From assembly GCA_002794775.1 (NCBI GenBank), contig NBAY01000025.1, positions 62,001 through 126,000 on the forward strand: a stretch of DNA of 64,000 nucleotides, written 5' to 3'. Numbering within the stretch: the first letter of the stretch is position 1; every line of letters starts with the position of its first letter. Shown piece by piece: positions 33,550 through 44,262 of this stretch. This DNA comes from Porodaedalea pini (lineage: Eukaryota > Basidiomycota > Agaricomycetes > Hymenochaetales > Hymenochaetaceae). The position numbers and the translations under genes are program-made. Below the pieces are notes generated by a model, which was not told where the DNA came from, made no database searches, and saw only the letters and a program-made list of their open reading frames with translations.

Positions 33550-34806
33550 TTAGAAAGCAAACACGAGTGTACAAAGCTTCACCAGTATCTTCTGCACAAA
33601 CATAACACTCTGTAAATCAGCTTTATCATCCTCTGAGTCTACCTCGTGAGCTTTGTCCAGAGTCGCATCATACGACATGGTATCAGCATCTCCAAAGAGT
33701 AAGCAATCAACCACGATATCTCTGAAGGTTTCTCCCATCATAGCAGGGGCTTGTTTTCTCGCAAACTCTATGATGTCGTAGTGACAAATCCAGCACTTGT
33801 CAGGGTGTATCAATCTACCTCTGCTCCACAATACCTGCTCATAGTGATCGTCCAAAATTTGCAGGAGGCTGAAGTCACATACAAAGCCGCCTTTCTTGGT
33901 GTCCCATCTGAACAGAGACTTCCAAATCACAATCTCGAGGAAGCACATGCCAAGGCTATAGATATTGTCGTGCATTTCAAACCTTTTTCTCTTGGTTGAA
34001 GAGGTGTGGCGTGGATGCATGTATAGAGTCTGTGCCAGAGTGGCTCCAAGGTAGGATGTCAAATCAGATGGCCCTGCCGACAAGCGAGCCTGGCCGAATG
34101 AAGTCAAGTAGGGTGTGCCAAGCTGCTCAGATGGGAGGCCAGAGCAAAGGCTATTGGTAATGAGAATAGACTTGGGACGTATATTCTTGTGAACCAGTCT
34201 GAGTGAGTGGACTATGAGAACCGATGTCCCGAGTTTGACGCAAAACTCGAGATGAGAGTTGAGAGAGTGCTGCGCAGGCCCAGCAAGTAGTAGGCTACGA
34301 AGTGTGCAAGGCATTCCCGTATCAGGTGGAAGGCGGAAAAGGAGGCAATGCTTTTTTCCTGCATCTGTGATTGCATATCCAGCACATGGTAAGATCCCAA
34401 CACTAGCTCGAGTTCCAATCTCGCAATCGGATGGTAGTTTGGCAAAAAGCTGACATATCTTCAGCATATCGCATTTCTCAGCTTCGAATACTGTTCTTGA
34501 CCATTGAAGATTGAGATCACGGATGTCAACTATATAGCCAGCGAAGTCACCGTCCTCCAAGCGATATATCTCGGACTTGTGGTCGGGATCGATGTTGAAC
34601 ATAGACTCCAAGTGCACAGCACCCAGAACGGAGACTTTGTGCTCTGCGGTTACACATTCACGAGTGCAAGCAACAAAGGTGACATCATCCACCATTTGTT
34701 TGTGCTTTTCTCTGGTACCCAAGGCATCTCTGCAAATTACTCGTAAATCTGGCGACGTGAGGAGGAGCTGTTCAAGATGGGTTATCCATTTATGAATCCT
34801 CACCAT
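33550..34806 (-). CDS. Pseudokinase, fungal HKN/IRPESIL-type
   Basis: An uninterrupted 418-codon frame in a window where most genes are broken. It matches a fungal kinase-like family with hallmarks LVHKNIRPKSILI (residues 204-216; catalytic Asp of HRD replaced by Asn), GTPYLTSFGQARL (230-242; DFG replaced by SFG), RHTSS..KRKRFEMHDNIYSLG (266-286) and MCFLEIVIWKSLF. Catalytic and Mg-binding Asp are both absent, so it should lack normal phosphotransfer. In relatives such kinase-like domains often follow a HeLo/prion-inhibition type helical N-terminus; residues 1-110 here are too short to tell, and a 5' exon upstream of 34806 is possible. A scaffold or regulatory role is only an inference. The start is the first in-frame ATG. 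Confidence 0.75.
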   Translation of the reverse strand: MVRIHKWITHLEQLLLTSPDLRVICRDALGTREKHKQMVDDVTFVACTRECVTAEHKVSVLGAVHLESMFNIDPDHKSEIYRLEDGDFAGYIVDIRDLNLQWSRTVFEAEKCDMLKICQLFAKLPSDCEIGTRASVGILPCAGYAITDAGKKHCLLFRLPPDTGMPCTLRSLLLAGPAQHSLNSHLEFCVKLGTSVLIVHSLRLVHKNIRPKSILITNSLCSGLPSEQLGTPYLTSFGQARLSAGPSDLTSYLGATLAQTLYMHPRHTSSTKRKRFEMHDNIYSLGMCFLEIVIWKSLFRWDTKKGGFVCDFSLLQILDDHYEQVLWSRGRLIHPDKCWICHYDIIEFARKQAPAMMGETFRDIVVDCLLFGDADTMSYDATLDKAHEVDSEDDKADLQSVMFVQKILVKLCTLVFAF

Positions 34807-35039
34807 AACCTCTTTATTTCTACACAGCCGAAGGCAAGAAATGAGGCTTCTGAGACCAGCTTCATCATGAAAAAGTCATGTCGCCTGTATAGCCTTGTAT
34901 ACCTTGTAAGGTAATATAAGTCTGTTAGTCAGCTTGTCATGTGCCAAAATGTCTTCGAGTTGAATACAAGCTTGTTACAAGAGTTTTTGTGCAATGCAAG
35001 GCATATACAAGACAGATAGATAATTACAAAAGATATACT

Positions 35040-36450
35040 ATACTTTTATCATTTTGTAATTGTAGCTGCACGATGCTGCACTGGGCGGCTCGAGCGTTGA
35101 TTCATCAGGTGAGAGCAGTGAGTATGAAGGGCGTGGTGTCGGACAGGCATCAGACCAGGCAACAATGGTGTCTGTAGCATAAAAGCAGAAGTAAATAATG
35201 TTTGCTGTGTACTGAGCACCGCATATTGGTGAGCCGCAATGATCATGAGAGGTGAAACTGCAAATGAGAATGGCAATGACCTGGGGGATCAATAGCAGGG
35301 AGGCACGCTCCACATTGCTGCCTCATCTGGTAATGTAGCAGCACGTCTAAGTGCTCTATTTGCCAAGCCTGCCTTCATCTGTGCACAGCCAAACTCCAGG
35401 CTTGCACTTGCATCTGACAAGGGTGGACTAGGGAAATGTGTTGCGTTGCATGTCACAGAAACTGGAGACGATCCAAATCCAATTCTACCCTTGCCTTTTG
35501 TGTGTTGCATGCTGCACGAGTTCTCTTTCTGTGGCAGTGTGGCACTCTTGCTGACCCAGAGACGACACCCAAGAGCATTGCCCAGTGCACACTCCACGCA
35601 TGATGGGACCAGAGAGCTTCACCCATGCATGAGTCAAATAGCATCGGTCCTGTAAGAATTTCGATGCCAGAATGAGTGCGGCAAGGAAAGTATGCCCTGG
35701 GCAGAGGAGCATCAAGGGAAGAGGTGGCAGCGGTGTGAGCAGTTTTGCCAGAATCTTATGACACTTGTCATTAGACTGCCTTTGAGCCTACATCTGCTGA
35801 GTTAATGGAAGTGAAGCATCTATCTAGAGGACTGTTGGCACATACGATACGTCAAACAGGTCCATTGACATCAGTACTGTTGGAAGGCCACAGAGGTTGG
35901 AGTGTCCAAAGAGGTATTCACCTTCAATGAGACAGACACCTCATCTTCCTTCATGATCCTCTTATCCAACTCCAGCTCACCTTTCACTCCCGTGCAGAGC
36001 TTCCCTTTCTCCACAAGGCCCGGCACCTTCCCTTGCACCACCTCGATGTAGCAGAGCGCCAACTGCAGGATGCTGCATGTTGTGGGTGAATGGCAGGGGA
36101 CCTTCTGTACAAATGTTCTGATAGGAACGAGATCCTTCTCGGACGTGACGGTTGTGGCATTGCTGCCTAAATGCTCAGTGATAAAGGCAGATGAGAAAAG
36201 AGTTGACGTCAATGTTTAAGCATGTGGTGGGCCAGAAGGGGGAGAGGAAAGGGTGAGGAAAGTGTGCTGGGTGAACAGGGCGAGGGAAGTTGAACCAGTT
36301 GACGTTCTAGTGGTTGACATTGAGAAGGGAGAAATGGCAATAGTTTCATCACCACCGTGATACCTGTTTGAGTTGAAAAGACAACTGGGATGCTCTCGGG
36401 GTGTCAAATATTGGTCAGGCTTTTCACAGCTTGATCTAGAATTGAGCACA
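35040..36450 (-). pseudogene. PHO80-like cyclin pseudogene, copy 2
   Basis: Minus-strand remnant related to 3600-4640. In order: LVPIRTFVQKVPCHS, CSILQLALCYIE, VQGKVPGLVEKGK, then TFLAALILASKFLQDRCY (canonical PCL cyclin box), HAWVKLSG and ECALGNALGCRLWVSK in a shifted frame, and a Ser-Pro-rich tail SLLSPDESTLEPPSAA near 35110. It is less decayed in the cyclin box than copy 1 but has frame changes, and the conserved LPPREI segment is lost. Intact relatives bind Pho85-type CDKs. No ubiquitin remnant follows here, unlike copy 1. Confidence 0.8.
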
Positions 36451-37070
36451 TCAGTTAGGGAAACAGGACAAAACCAATTTATCTATTGACTTTGTGTGCG
36501 TGCCTCGGAAGGTTACCAACAATTGGAATGCTTTTACTGACAATTGGAATGCTTGACTGACCAAGGAAGCCATGTAATTTGCTTTTGCTGGGTGTGTCTT
36601 CAGGACTTGGGGTTGTTTCAACAGTTGAGGCACCGCTTGCTACAGCACTGAAGAGAGTAGGTGTGGGTATTGGGAGAAGGTAGAGGCAATACTAACGGGA
36701 GAGATGGAGTACACGGATGCAGCTGTTTGATATAAATAAGTGAATTCTTGAGAGTTAGGATGATGAGAAAACAAGGACATGAGCATCAGACAAAATTCAC
36801 ACTCAGCGGACTTAGAAAATGCGGACTTAGAAAACGCGTCGAGACATACTCAATGCATCATTGCATTTGCTTTCTCCCACCACCATCACCTGCCTGTCCC
36901 TCAGTCACAAATCTGTCAAGCACATAGAAACCAAGGCTCCATCTTCTTTTGGATGTAACAAGCACGATAGTCAAGATGTAGCTGGAAACAGAGCTCAGGC
37001 AAGCTTGTGCCACTCAATTTGGTGAGTAGCCCTGGTATACATACAATCCATACAACTGGCCTCTAGTCCA
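36451..37070. other. No gene recognised
   Basis: Spacer between cyclin and HMG-box pseudogenes. Short ORFs only, with a direct 18-bp repeat (ACAATTGGAATGCTT) near 36518-36555. Confidence 0.4.
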
Positions 37071-37074
37071 CAGC

Positions 37075-38925
37075 TATCAGTTGAAACTCAAGCAAGACGG
37101 TAAGGGATACATCAAGTGGCCGGAGAACACGTTCATCCTCTTCCACCAGGAGTGCTGCCTCAAGAAGAATGAGGCAGAGGCTGCAGCGGCGTCTGAGGGC
37201 AACCCTCCAGGCTGACCTGTCCAAGATGATCTCCTAGCAGCGGCGCTCACTCTCCATGGAGGAACACATGTACTGGGATGACCTCACAAAGCAGCGCAAG
37301 AAGGAGCATGAAGAGATGCATCCTTGGTACGTCTATCAGCCCACACGCACTGTCAAAGAGAAGAAGCACAAGGTAAAGTTGACGGTGAGTGGGAGGGTGA
37401 GGAAGGGGAAGGATGGGAAGAAGGAGCATCAGGACCAGACCAAGTCGAGCAGCCGTGCGTGGTTCCGGCGCGCTTGCTCGCAACAGTTCCTCGTGCTCCA
37501 CCACTAGCACCAACAGCACCACCAGCGTCTCCTCATCTGTGTTGACCGTCAATTCAGAGGACTTCAGTGAGCTCAACTCGCTCTCCGCCAATGGGTCTCT
37601 CTATGGTGCATACGGCTATGCGAATGGTAGGTGGACTAGCATGCGCGAAGTTGAAATGGTGGGTCTCACAGACTTCAACCTGAGCAAATCGGAGGGATCG
37701 CAGTGCCAGGGTCAAGGTTAGATGCTCTTGCTCCCACTGAGCCTTTCGATGCCCTTGCTCTCTGATGCATCTGGTTTTGAATCAGGAGCAAGCCTTGCGA
37801 TCGACACATGCAACGCTCTTGCGAGCTTCTCTCTTGAACCCATCTGCTCAGCACGTCTTCTTACTTGCACTCGCACCATGGTGGACACAGGTACAGACAC
37901 AGCACTCTCTTTCTGCACAGACCCTAACTCAGTCTGCCCAGAGCCTAGTTCCCGGTCCACTGAGCTTCATTCTCCTGCAGAACCGCCGCTTGATGAGCAC
38001 ACCGGGTGCACCGATGCCACTGACAATGCAAGCTGACCTCTACCTGCCTGCACCTCCTACAGTCAAGATCCCGAGGCTGCTCGAGACGGCACCTGGTTCA
38101 AACAGTAGCTCAGTGGTTGGCTCATCTGTGATGCGCGAGGGCAACGAAGATGAGCAGTGGTTGCAGATAATGGCCACAGCCAGGAAAGAGAGAGGGGATT
38201 TGGTGGAATGAGCTGCTTCCAGTTCCTGAACTCACATCTGCAGTCCATGAGCTACGGTATGCTGGGGCAGGTCCCCGATTTCTCAACTGCTGGCAGTGAG
38301 ATGCAGGTGTGTTTTTCTGCCCTTCATCATAGCATGCTATTCCATGTTTCAGGTCTACAAGGAGCAGGTGCCCGTCACTGCTAAGCCCTGCCCTTGCGCG
38401 CTCACACAGCTCAGCATTCCTAGTGAGCCTTTAACCTCTTCAGGTGGCTAGCTTTCCACACCAACACCTCCTTCCTCCTCATCCTCCTTGTCCTCGTGCC
38501 TCTTCTTTCCTGGTCAATCCTCTTTGCCAACTGGCCAATCGCCTGGCAGACAGCTTCAAGTGCTGGGTTAGCGCACAGTGCTGCATGGGCTGCCTGAGTC
38601 ACCAGATCTGCCATTCACTGGCGAGTGGGATGACTATGGCCTGCCAGTGTGGGTGATGCAGACACTGTGCGACGGTGATGAATCTGCCACACATTCCTCA
38701 CATGGTCAGAACCAGGAGATGCAGAGTCAGAATGTATTTGGCAAAATCGACATCAGACTGGACATGGGGCTGACACCATGGATAGGCTTCAGCTCAATGG
38801 GGCCGATGAGTCCCATGGGCTTGATGAGTGGTGGGATGGATGGGATGGGGCCAGACGGTGAGTGAATGGACATGTATGTGATGCACTTCTGGTTTGAGGA
38901 CCTGCTCGACTCCTCGCAGGTATAA
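37075..38925 (+). pseudogene. HMG-box transcription factor pseudogene
   Basis: The HMG box reads GYIKWPENTFILFHQECC (usually HIPRPPNAFILFR), then after a frame change ADLSKMIS-stop-QRRSLSMEEHMYW and DDLTKQRKKEHEEMHPWYVY, with basic KEKKHK after it. The stop at 37238-37240 replaces a Gln (CAG to TAG). Downstream pieces match the long C-terminal region of such factors: TVNSEDFSELNSLS, EGNEDEQWLQIMATARKE, LPFTGEWDDYGLPVWVMQTL and MHFWFEDLLDSSQV just before a stop near 38924. HMG-box factors of this type bind DNA in the minor groove and regulate mating or respiration genes in fungi. The many frame changes mean this copy is dead. Confidence 0.75.
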
Positions 38926-38929
38926 CCTG

Positions 38930-40600
38930 CACCTTGCCTCACCTGCAGCCACCATCAAATGTCATTTCTTTATTCTTCTTTTGCTTTGATCTATGATTTT
39001 GACGTGGCTACAATTTTGAACAATTCAATTGTACAATAAATGATGCAATATTAATAGAAATACATTATTGTTATCTTAATATACATTTGACGAAGGCCAC
39101 TTTTGACACAGCCACTTTTAGTCAGCACTCCAAAAGGTAAATCCGCTGCTTCAGTCAGTCCTGCAAATCACAAAAAACCCCTCAAACCAGCAACTCACAG
39201 ATCACTCAATCTGGCAACTTACAAATCACTCAAAGCAGTAACTCCAAAAGACCCTCAAAGCAGCAGCATGCAAATCATCCACATACACTTTCAGCTCAAA
39301 CAATTCATTTCTCACTTGAACAAAATCGGAAAAATCATTAAAATTTTGGATTTAATTAGTAAATAAACATGCTATCTTCCCCATGAGTTTTGGTGTATAA
39401 ATTGCCACATCCCATCAACTAATCTGAGCTTTCTTGATCATACATAAATAGTTTGCCTACTTTGCTATCAATAAAAATGGCCTTTCCCTCTCCTTTTGCA
39501 TTCTCTGAACTAACTTCAGTGCTCATCTGACTGATTCAACAGACTATAGTGTGTGTATCCTCTTATACCTTCTACCTTTATTTCTATTTATCAGCTTATC
39601 AAGGACAACAATGCTCCTTCTGCCTCTTATATGTGTTCTCATCAGTCTTCCAATTCATGATGAAGCATACAATCAGAAAGCAGTGCTTACATTTCTTTCA
39701 GTACAATGCAAGGCATCCTAATATGATACTAATGTTATATGAGGAATTTCCTTTTTATTTTAAATAGAGATATAGAAAGTGGGTATTATGCAATAGACCT
39801 ACACAAGGTACAGGACCAGGACAGATGTACTATATCTCACCAGTCAAAGGAGACTGAGTGTCCAGGAACAACAATGATCCCCACTATAGCAGATAGCACT
39901 GATTCAAAGGGAAAAAAACACAGAAAGAGCAGTGACCATGTACTGTTTGCAAGAGTGTGCAATCTACTAACATAGATCCCTGTTGCACATATAAAACAGC
40001 ACAGGGCCTTTATGTGGTATTAGGACTCACTCCAATGGATGTCCTGAGGAAAAATAAAGTCATACATAAAGCTGAGAACATAGAAGCATAACTGGTAGCT
40101 AGACTGAAGATTGCAGTGAAGCACAATGTAAGGTTGAAAGCAGTACTCTGACTGAGCAAGTCAGAGCCTCCAGAGAAAAGGTCAGCAAGGGAAATCTTTA
40201 TTTAAGCATTGCATTCCTATATGACCCCTATCCTATAGTACTGAGCATCATTCTGACAAACATTGAGGAAGAAAGATATTCAATATGACTATCTGGAACT
40301 GTAGAAGCTGCAAGTTAAGCAGGAATGTGCAGGAACAAAAGAAAGGATTGTGCATGTTGATATTAAACTTACTACACATGTCTTTACACATGGGCAACTG
40401 CATGTTGCCTTATTATAATGTACAAGTGCAGCAAATGTAAGGGATCTCTTTCCAGAAGGAAATACAGGGGATAATGTGATAACCAATATTGTACTTAGTG
40501 AGGCTTTAGTGTAATTAGAATTTCATAATAAAATTCAAGTTTCTTCCAGACAGACTGGAAGAAACTAAGATAATATATTGTCTATAGAACTCAGATAAAG
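38930..40600. other. AT-rich intergenic region, no gene recognised
   Basis: Contains a Lys/Ser-rich 87-codon ORF at 39103-39366 made of short imperfect repeats (CACTCAAA..GCAAC) and other short ORFs. No domain is recognised. Confidence 0.45.
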
Positions 40601-40607
40601 CCAGAAT

Positions 40608-40757
40608 AGATATGAGCATGGTGTTTAAAAACTAAGTCCTGGCAAAGCCAGGACAGATCTAAGCATTGCATTTAAAAAAACAAGTCCCGGCAAAGCCAGG
40701 ACGGACCTAAGCATTGTGTTTAAAAAAACAAGTCCTGGCAAAGCCAGGATGGATTTA
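40608..40757 (+). repeat. 48-bp hairpin minisatellite, left part
   Basis: Three units with period 48 bp (core GGCAAAGCCAGG at 40641, 40689 and 40737). Each unit contains an inverted repeat of the form GTCCTGGC-AAA-GCCAGGAC, able to form a hairpin, plus TAAGCATTG-x-(T)TTTAAAAAA. The array is interrupted after unit 3 by the element at 40758-44123 and resumes at 44124. Confidence 0.9.
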
Positions 40758-41276
40758 CTGCCCTTTTCAGAAGTATTGTCACACATCAAATTCATGTGGT
40801 TTTGATGCATCTTGTGGCATAACTGCCGAAATTCAAGTAAATGATGATTTACTGTGTCAATTCCTCACGATACATGTTCATTAAGCACTCAAAAAAAAAG
40901 TACTTGCTCATCCAAATCCAAATCTGTAAAAATATCTGAGGTTAGATGAATGTGTTTGTCAAAATAAGTCAAACAATGTCAACCAGCCCTGTTTCAACAC
41001 CTCACCCTCACTATATGCAAAAATTATACCCCTTTCCTCTCATCCCATAATTTTTTTTTTCTCTACCTGTAAGTTAGGTTTACATGTATGGCAATCCCAT
41101 GCATAAGTTTGGTGTCATTCTGTGCACTATTTGTGGTGTAATGGGGATGTTTCTGTTCTTTGGACACCTGCTCTCACCCAGGTTTGGACAGTCCATTTCA
41201 TACAGCTCTGCCAATTTGACAGGTAAAAATACAAAACTTCTTGCATTACATAGACAATCCTATCTACTACAGCCTG
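40758..41276 (+). repeat. Left terminal inverted repeat of the long-TIR element
   Basis: Pairs with 43603-44123. It contains a 74-codon ORF also present in mirror form in the other arm; the ORF has no recognisable function and is probably incidental. Confidence 0.9.
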
Positions 41277-41410
41277 GGTTATTTGGGGGCCCCTCCACCT
41301 TGATTTGACACTGTAGTGGTGATTTATTTTTGACCTGCGTGCCATAGCACCATGTGCCATCTGCACATCTGAAGTATAGAAGTTGGGAACAACATGTTGC
41401 TTCATAAGTA

Positions 41411-42216
41411 CTACTCCATCTCAAGAAGAGATGGCCACAGATATCTCACTGGCATACCAGGTGAGCATATCGGCTGCGTCGACACCATGCGGTATGACAG
41501 TGGAGATGGTGATGCACTGTTCCTGCAGTACAGGTAAGCCAGCCTTGCTGGCGTCTGGAATCCCAGTGCAGGATCTGCCATTGCTGCAGCCGCCACAGAT
41601 GATGGCTGAGGCGCATATGGCAACCGTGGGACATCCACACGATGCGCATACTCCTGGTGCATCGGCGTGATAGGTGGTGTGCCATACCCATACATTCCCG
41701 CTGCTGCCAATGCCGACAATTGTCCAGTTGTTAGGTGCCCATTCGGCGACTTTGTCCACTCCCATTCATGCTCAGCATGCACCTGTTCATACAAAGGCCG
41801 CACAGATGGGGTGTGGCTCAACTGGCGCAAGCTGCAGGGCGAGGGCAAATGTGCCTGCACCTGCGTCGCTGTTGCCATCCCCATACCCACACCAGCACTG
41901 TCATTGACGTGAAGCATGTCACTCCGCTCAAGCAGGCAGTGCACCTGCGCTGGGTGTGGCATCCAAATCTGTCTTTGCTCCCTGTCTCACAAACTCCGAT
42001 GTCTGTTGAGTGGCCTGTTGAACTCATCGGCACTCGCACTCGAGCTGCTCGATGACTCTGATGAGGACAAGTCATCTGGCGGTGGCCACTCCCATTCTTG
42101 GTATGAACTTTGACGCTGGCATTGGCACCATTGTTGGGATTGCTGTTGGGATTGCTGCTGGGATTGATAATACTAACAAATGTCCCCTGGCTCCTCCATA
42201 ATCCCGGATATCCCAA
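41411..42216 (-). pseudogene. Captured gene fragment, 3' part
   Basis: The minus strand has regulator-like composition: QQSQQQSQQ-type Gln repeats near 42150, EWEWPPPDDLSSSESSSSS, a TGA, then 183 open codons including EHEWEWTKSPNGHLTTGQ, AAAGMYGYGTPPITPMH and PQPSSVAAAAMADPALG. The style is that of the disordered tail of a fungal transcription factor or RNA-binding protein. No domain is recognised. The fragment is interrupted at 42217 by a solo LTR. Confidence 0.4.
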
Positions 42217-42660
42217 TGTCATGGACGCTTTTTAATTATTTTTATTGCTTATCATTTTCCCTTATCTTATCTTATCATATCTTATCCACCCATCACTAAT
42301 CACGCTTATTCCTGCTTACTCATTATTCATTACGCTCTTTCTCATACTATCCCTACTCGCTGACATACTATGACGCTATTGTTCTACAAAGTTCCACAAT
42401 GTTCTTTCATCTATCTTTATGTAGTAGCTAATTCCCTGGTCCGTGCGCAGCCTCTGTAGGGTATATAAGTAGGTAGTCCTCCTGTACTTATCCCTTAGTT
42501 TCGACCTGGTCAATTCTACCTGGCTACATCCAGAAGCTGCCCTCTACCTCTGCGCTGTGTCAGCCCCCCTGGCTCACCGCTCTCTCTCTCTCTCCTCTGC
42601 CTCCGACTGAGTTCCGCACGACCTGGTTACCTTTTGTGTACCCGTAGTCTGTCGCTGACA
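42217..42660 (+). repeat. Solo LTR nested in the long-TIR element
   Basis: A 444-bp sequence starting TGTCATGGACGC and ending GTCGCTGACA (inverted TGTCA..TGACA ends). It is flanked by the 5-bp duplication CCCAA at 42212-42216 and 42661-42665. A TATATAAG box lies near 42463, with pyrimidine-rich sequence after it. No internal retrotransposon sequence is present, so recombination between LTRs has removed it. Confidence 0.92.
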
Positions 42661-43560
42661 CCCAAACCCTGCAAAACTTGTATTCTGGTTCTGGCTTGTT
42701 GCCATAGCCATCACTGGCAGGCCATGCATTGGTCAGGCACAGACACGTGTCTTAAAGCCTTGTCTCATTCTTGCCCTCACTTGCCTTCTCCTTCACAGGC
42801 CACGCAGCTGTCGGGAGGATATACTCTCCTCTCTGTCCTCTTCCTCCTCTCCATCCTCTCCCCCATCTTCATCCTCTTCCCCCTCCTCTTCATCATCATT
42901 GTTGTCATTGTCATTGTCATCTGCAGGATACCAATAATTATACTGTTTGCTCATTCTTCTCAGGATTGGTTGCACTGTCCGTGCTATCCCCATCACAAGT
43001 GCATCCACAGGGAGTGTCCTCATGTGCTGCATCCTCTGAGCTTGCACATGCCCTGGGCCCATTGTCACCGCACTCGCATGCCAGTGATGTGCAGCCCCAG
43101 GGAGCATCTGTGTGCAGCTTGCCATCACCATCATCTGCACAGCCGAGGCTGAGGCAGAAGAGTAGTGATCAGCAGATTCGACAGGTATGCTCGCCCACCT
43201 GCTGTATGCACAAGATGGTGGGTGATGATGCCTCGCAGCATGGCTGCTGCTGCTGTTGGATGTCTGGCCTGGCATCTGTGCCTCTGGATAGGCAGTATAC
43301 TGTGCACCACCCACAGCATCTTGTTTGCGGTGCTGAGGCCGGGCGGGGCTCGGTGCACACGTGTTTGGGGTGTGATTTGGACAGGGCAAGCATCACTTTC
43401 GTGCTCAATTTTGGTGGGTACGAGTTTCACTGGGTGACGTCTGACATGCATGAATACAAGGACGATGAGGGCATGCGAGACATGCTGGCATTTGCACTAA
43501 TGCTCTCCTTTATTTCCAACTCAGCTCTATATTCTGTGAATTTTAAAAGAAGAAAAAAAA
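42661..43560 (-). pseudogene. Captured gene fragment, 5' part
   Basis: On the minus strand 42793-43389 is open for 198 codons with a low-complexity acidic C-terminal run (DDNDNDNNDDEEEGEEDEDG) and a His/Ser-rich middle. On the plus strand 42771-43619 is open for 282 codons. Both cannot be real; the acidic run and the polarity of the neighbouring fragment favour the minus strand. No domain is recognised. Confidence 0.3.
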
Positions 43561-43602
43561 GGAAATTCATGAATAAGTCTTTATTCACACTACACTATAT
43601 AT

Positions 43603-44123
43603 CAGGCTGTAGTAGATAGGATTGTCTATGTAATGCAAGAAGTTTTGTATTTTTACCTGTCAAATTGGCAGAGCTGTATGAAATGGACTGTCCAAACCTG
43701 GGTGAGAGCAGGTGTCCAAAGAACAGAAACATCCCCATTACACCACAAATAGTGCACAGAATGACACCAAACTTATGCATGGGATTGCCATACATGTAAA
43801 CCTAACTTACAGGTAGAGAAAAAAAAAAATTATGGGATGAGAGGAAAGGGGTATAATTTTTGCATATAGTGAGGGTGAGGTGTTGAAACAGGGCTGGTTG
43901 ACATTGTTTGACTTATTTTGACAAACACATTCATCTAACCTCAGATATTTTTACAGATTTGGATTTGGATGAGCAAGTACTTTTTTTTTTGAGTGCTTAA
44001 TGAACATGTATCGTGAGGAATTGACACAGTAAATCATCATTTACTTGAATTTCGGCAGTTATGCCACAAGATGCATCAAAACCACATGAATTTGATGTGT
44101 GACAATACTTCTGAAAAGGGCAG
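43603..44123 (-). repeat. Right terminal inverted repeat of the long-TIR element
   Basis: Reverse complement of the left arm apart from homopolymer length changes (two extra bases in total). Ends CTGAAAAGGGCAG before TA. Confidence 0.9.
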
Positions 44124-44262
44124 TAAGCATTGTGTTTAAAAAAACAAGTCCTGGCGAAGCCAGGATGGATCTAAGCATTGCGTTTAAAAAAGAAGTCCCA
44201 GTGAAGCCAGGACAGATCTAAGCACTGCATTTGAAGCAAAGTCCCAGCTTTGCCAGGACTTC
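44124..44262 (+). repeat. 48-bp hairpin minisatellite, right part
   Basis: Continuation of the array at 40608-40757, same orientation, with three further units of period 47-48 bp. The last is diverged, and its hairpin loop reads CTTT instead of AAA. Confidence 0.85.

Larger units (their letters stand above)
40758..44123. mobile_element. Long-TIR DNA element with captured coding sequence
   Basis: A 3366-bp element with terminal inverted repeats of 519 bp (40758-41276) and 521 bp (43603-44123) starting CTGCCCTTTTCAG. TA flanks both ends (40756-40757 and 44124-44125). The flanking minisatellite joins perfectly across a single TA. The arms differ mainly by lengths of two homopolymer runs, so the insertion is young or the arms are homogenised. 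The core (41277-43602) contains no recognisable transposase; it carries host-like low-complexity coding sequence and a solo LTR. It may be a non-autonomous Tc1/mariner-superfamily or other TA-targeting foldback element that captured a gene fragment. Confidence 0.85.

Noticed and set aside
37413..38211. Overlapping ORFs at 37413-37721, 37722-38036 and 37765-38211 as separate genes
   Set aside because: They are frame-shifted pieces of the HMG-box factor's C-terminal region.
41084..41308. 74-codon ORF repeated in both TIR arms
   Set aside because: It is present twice only because the arms are copies, with no motif and no promoter context. Not called as a gene.
42771..43619. 282-codon plus-strand ORF inside the long-TIR element
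   Set aside because: It is Cys/His/Pro/Leu-rich, runs into the right TIR, and overlaps a minus-strand frame with a more protein-like acidic region. Probably a shadow ORF.
40608..44262. CRISPR-like array
   Set aside because: The 48-bp units are tandem without spacers and the context is eukaryotic. It is a hairpin minisatellite.
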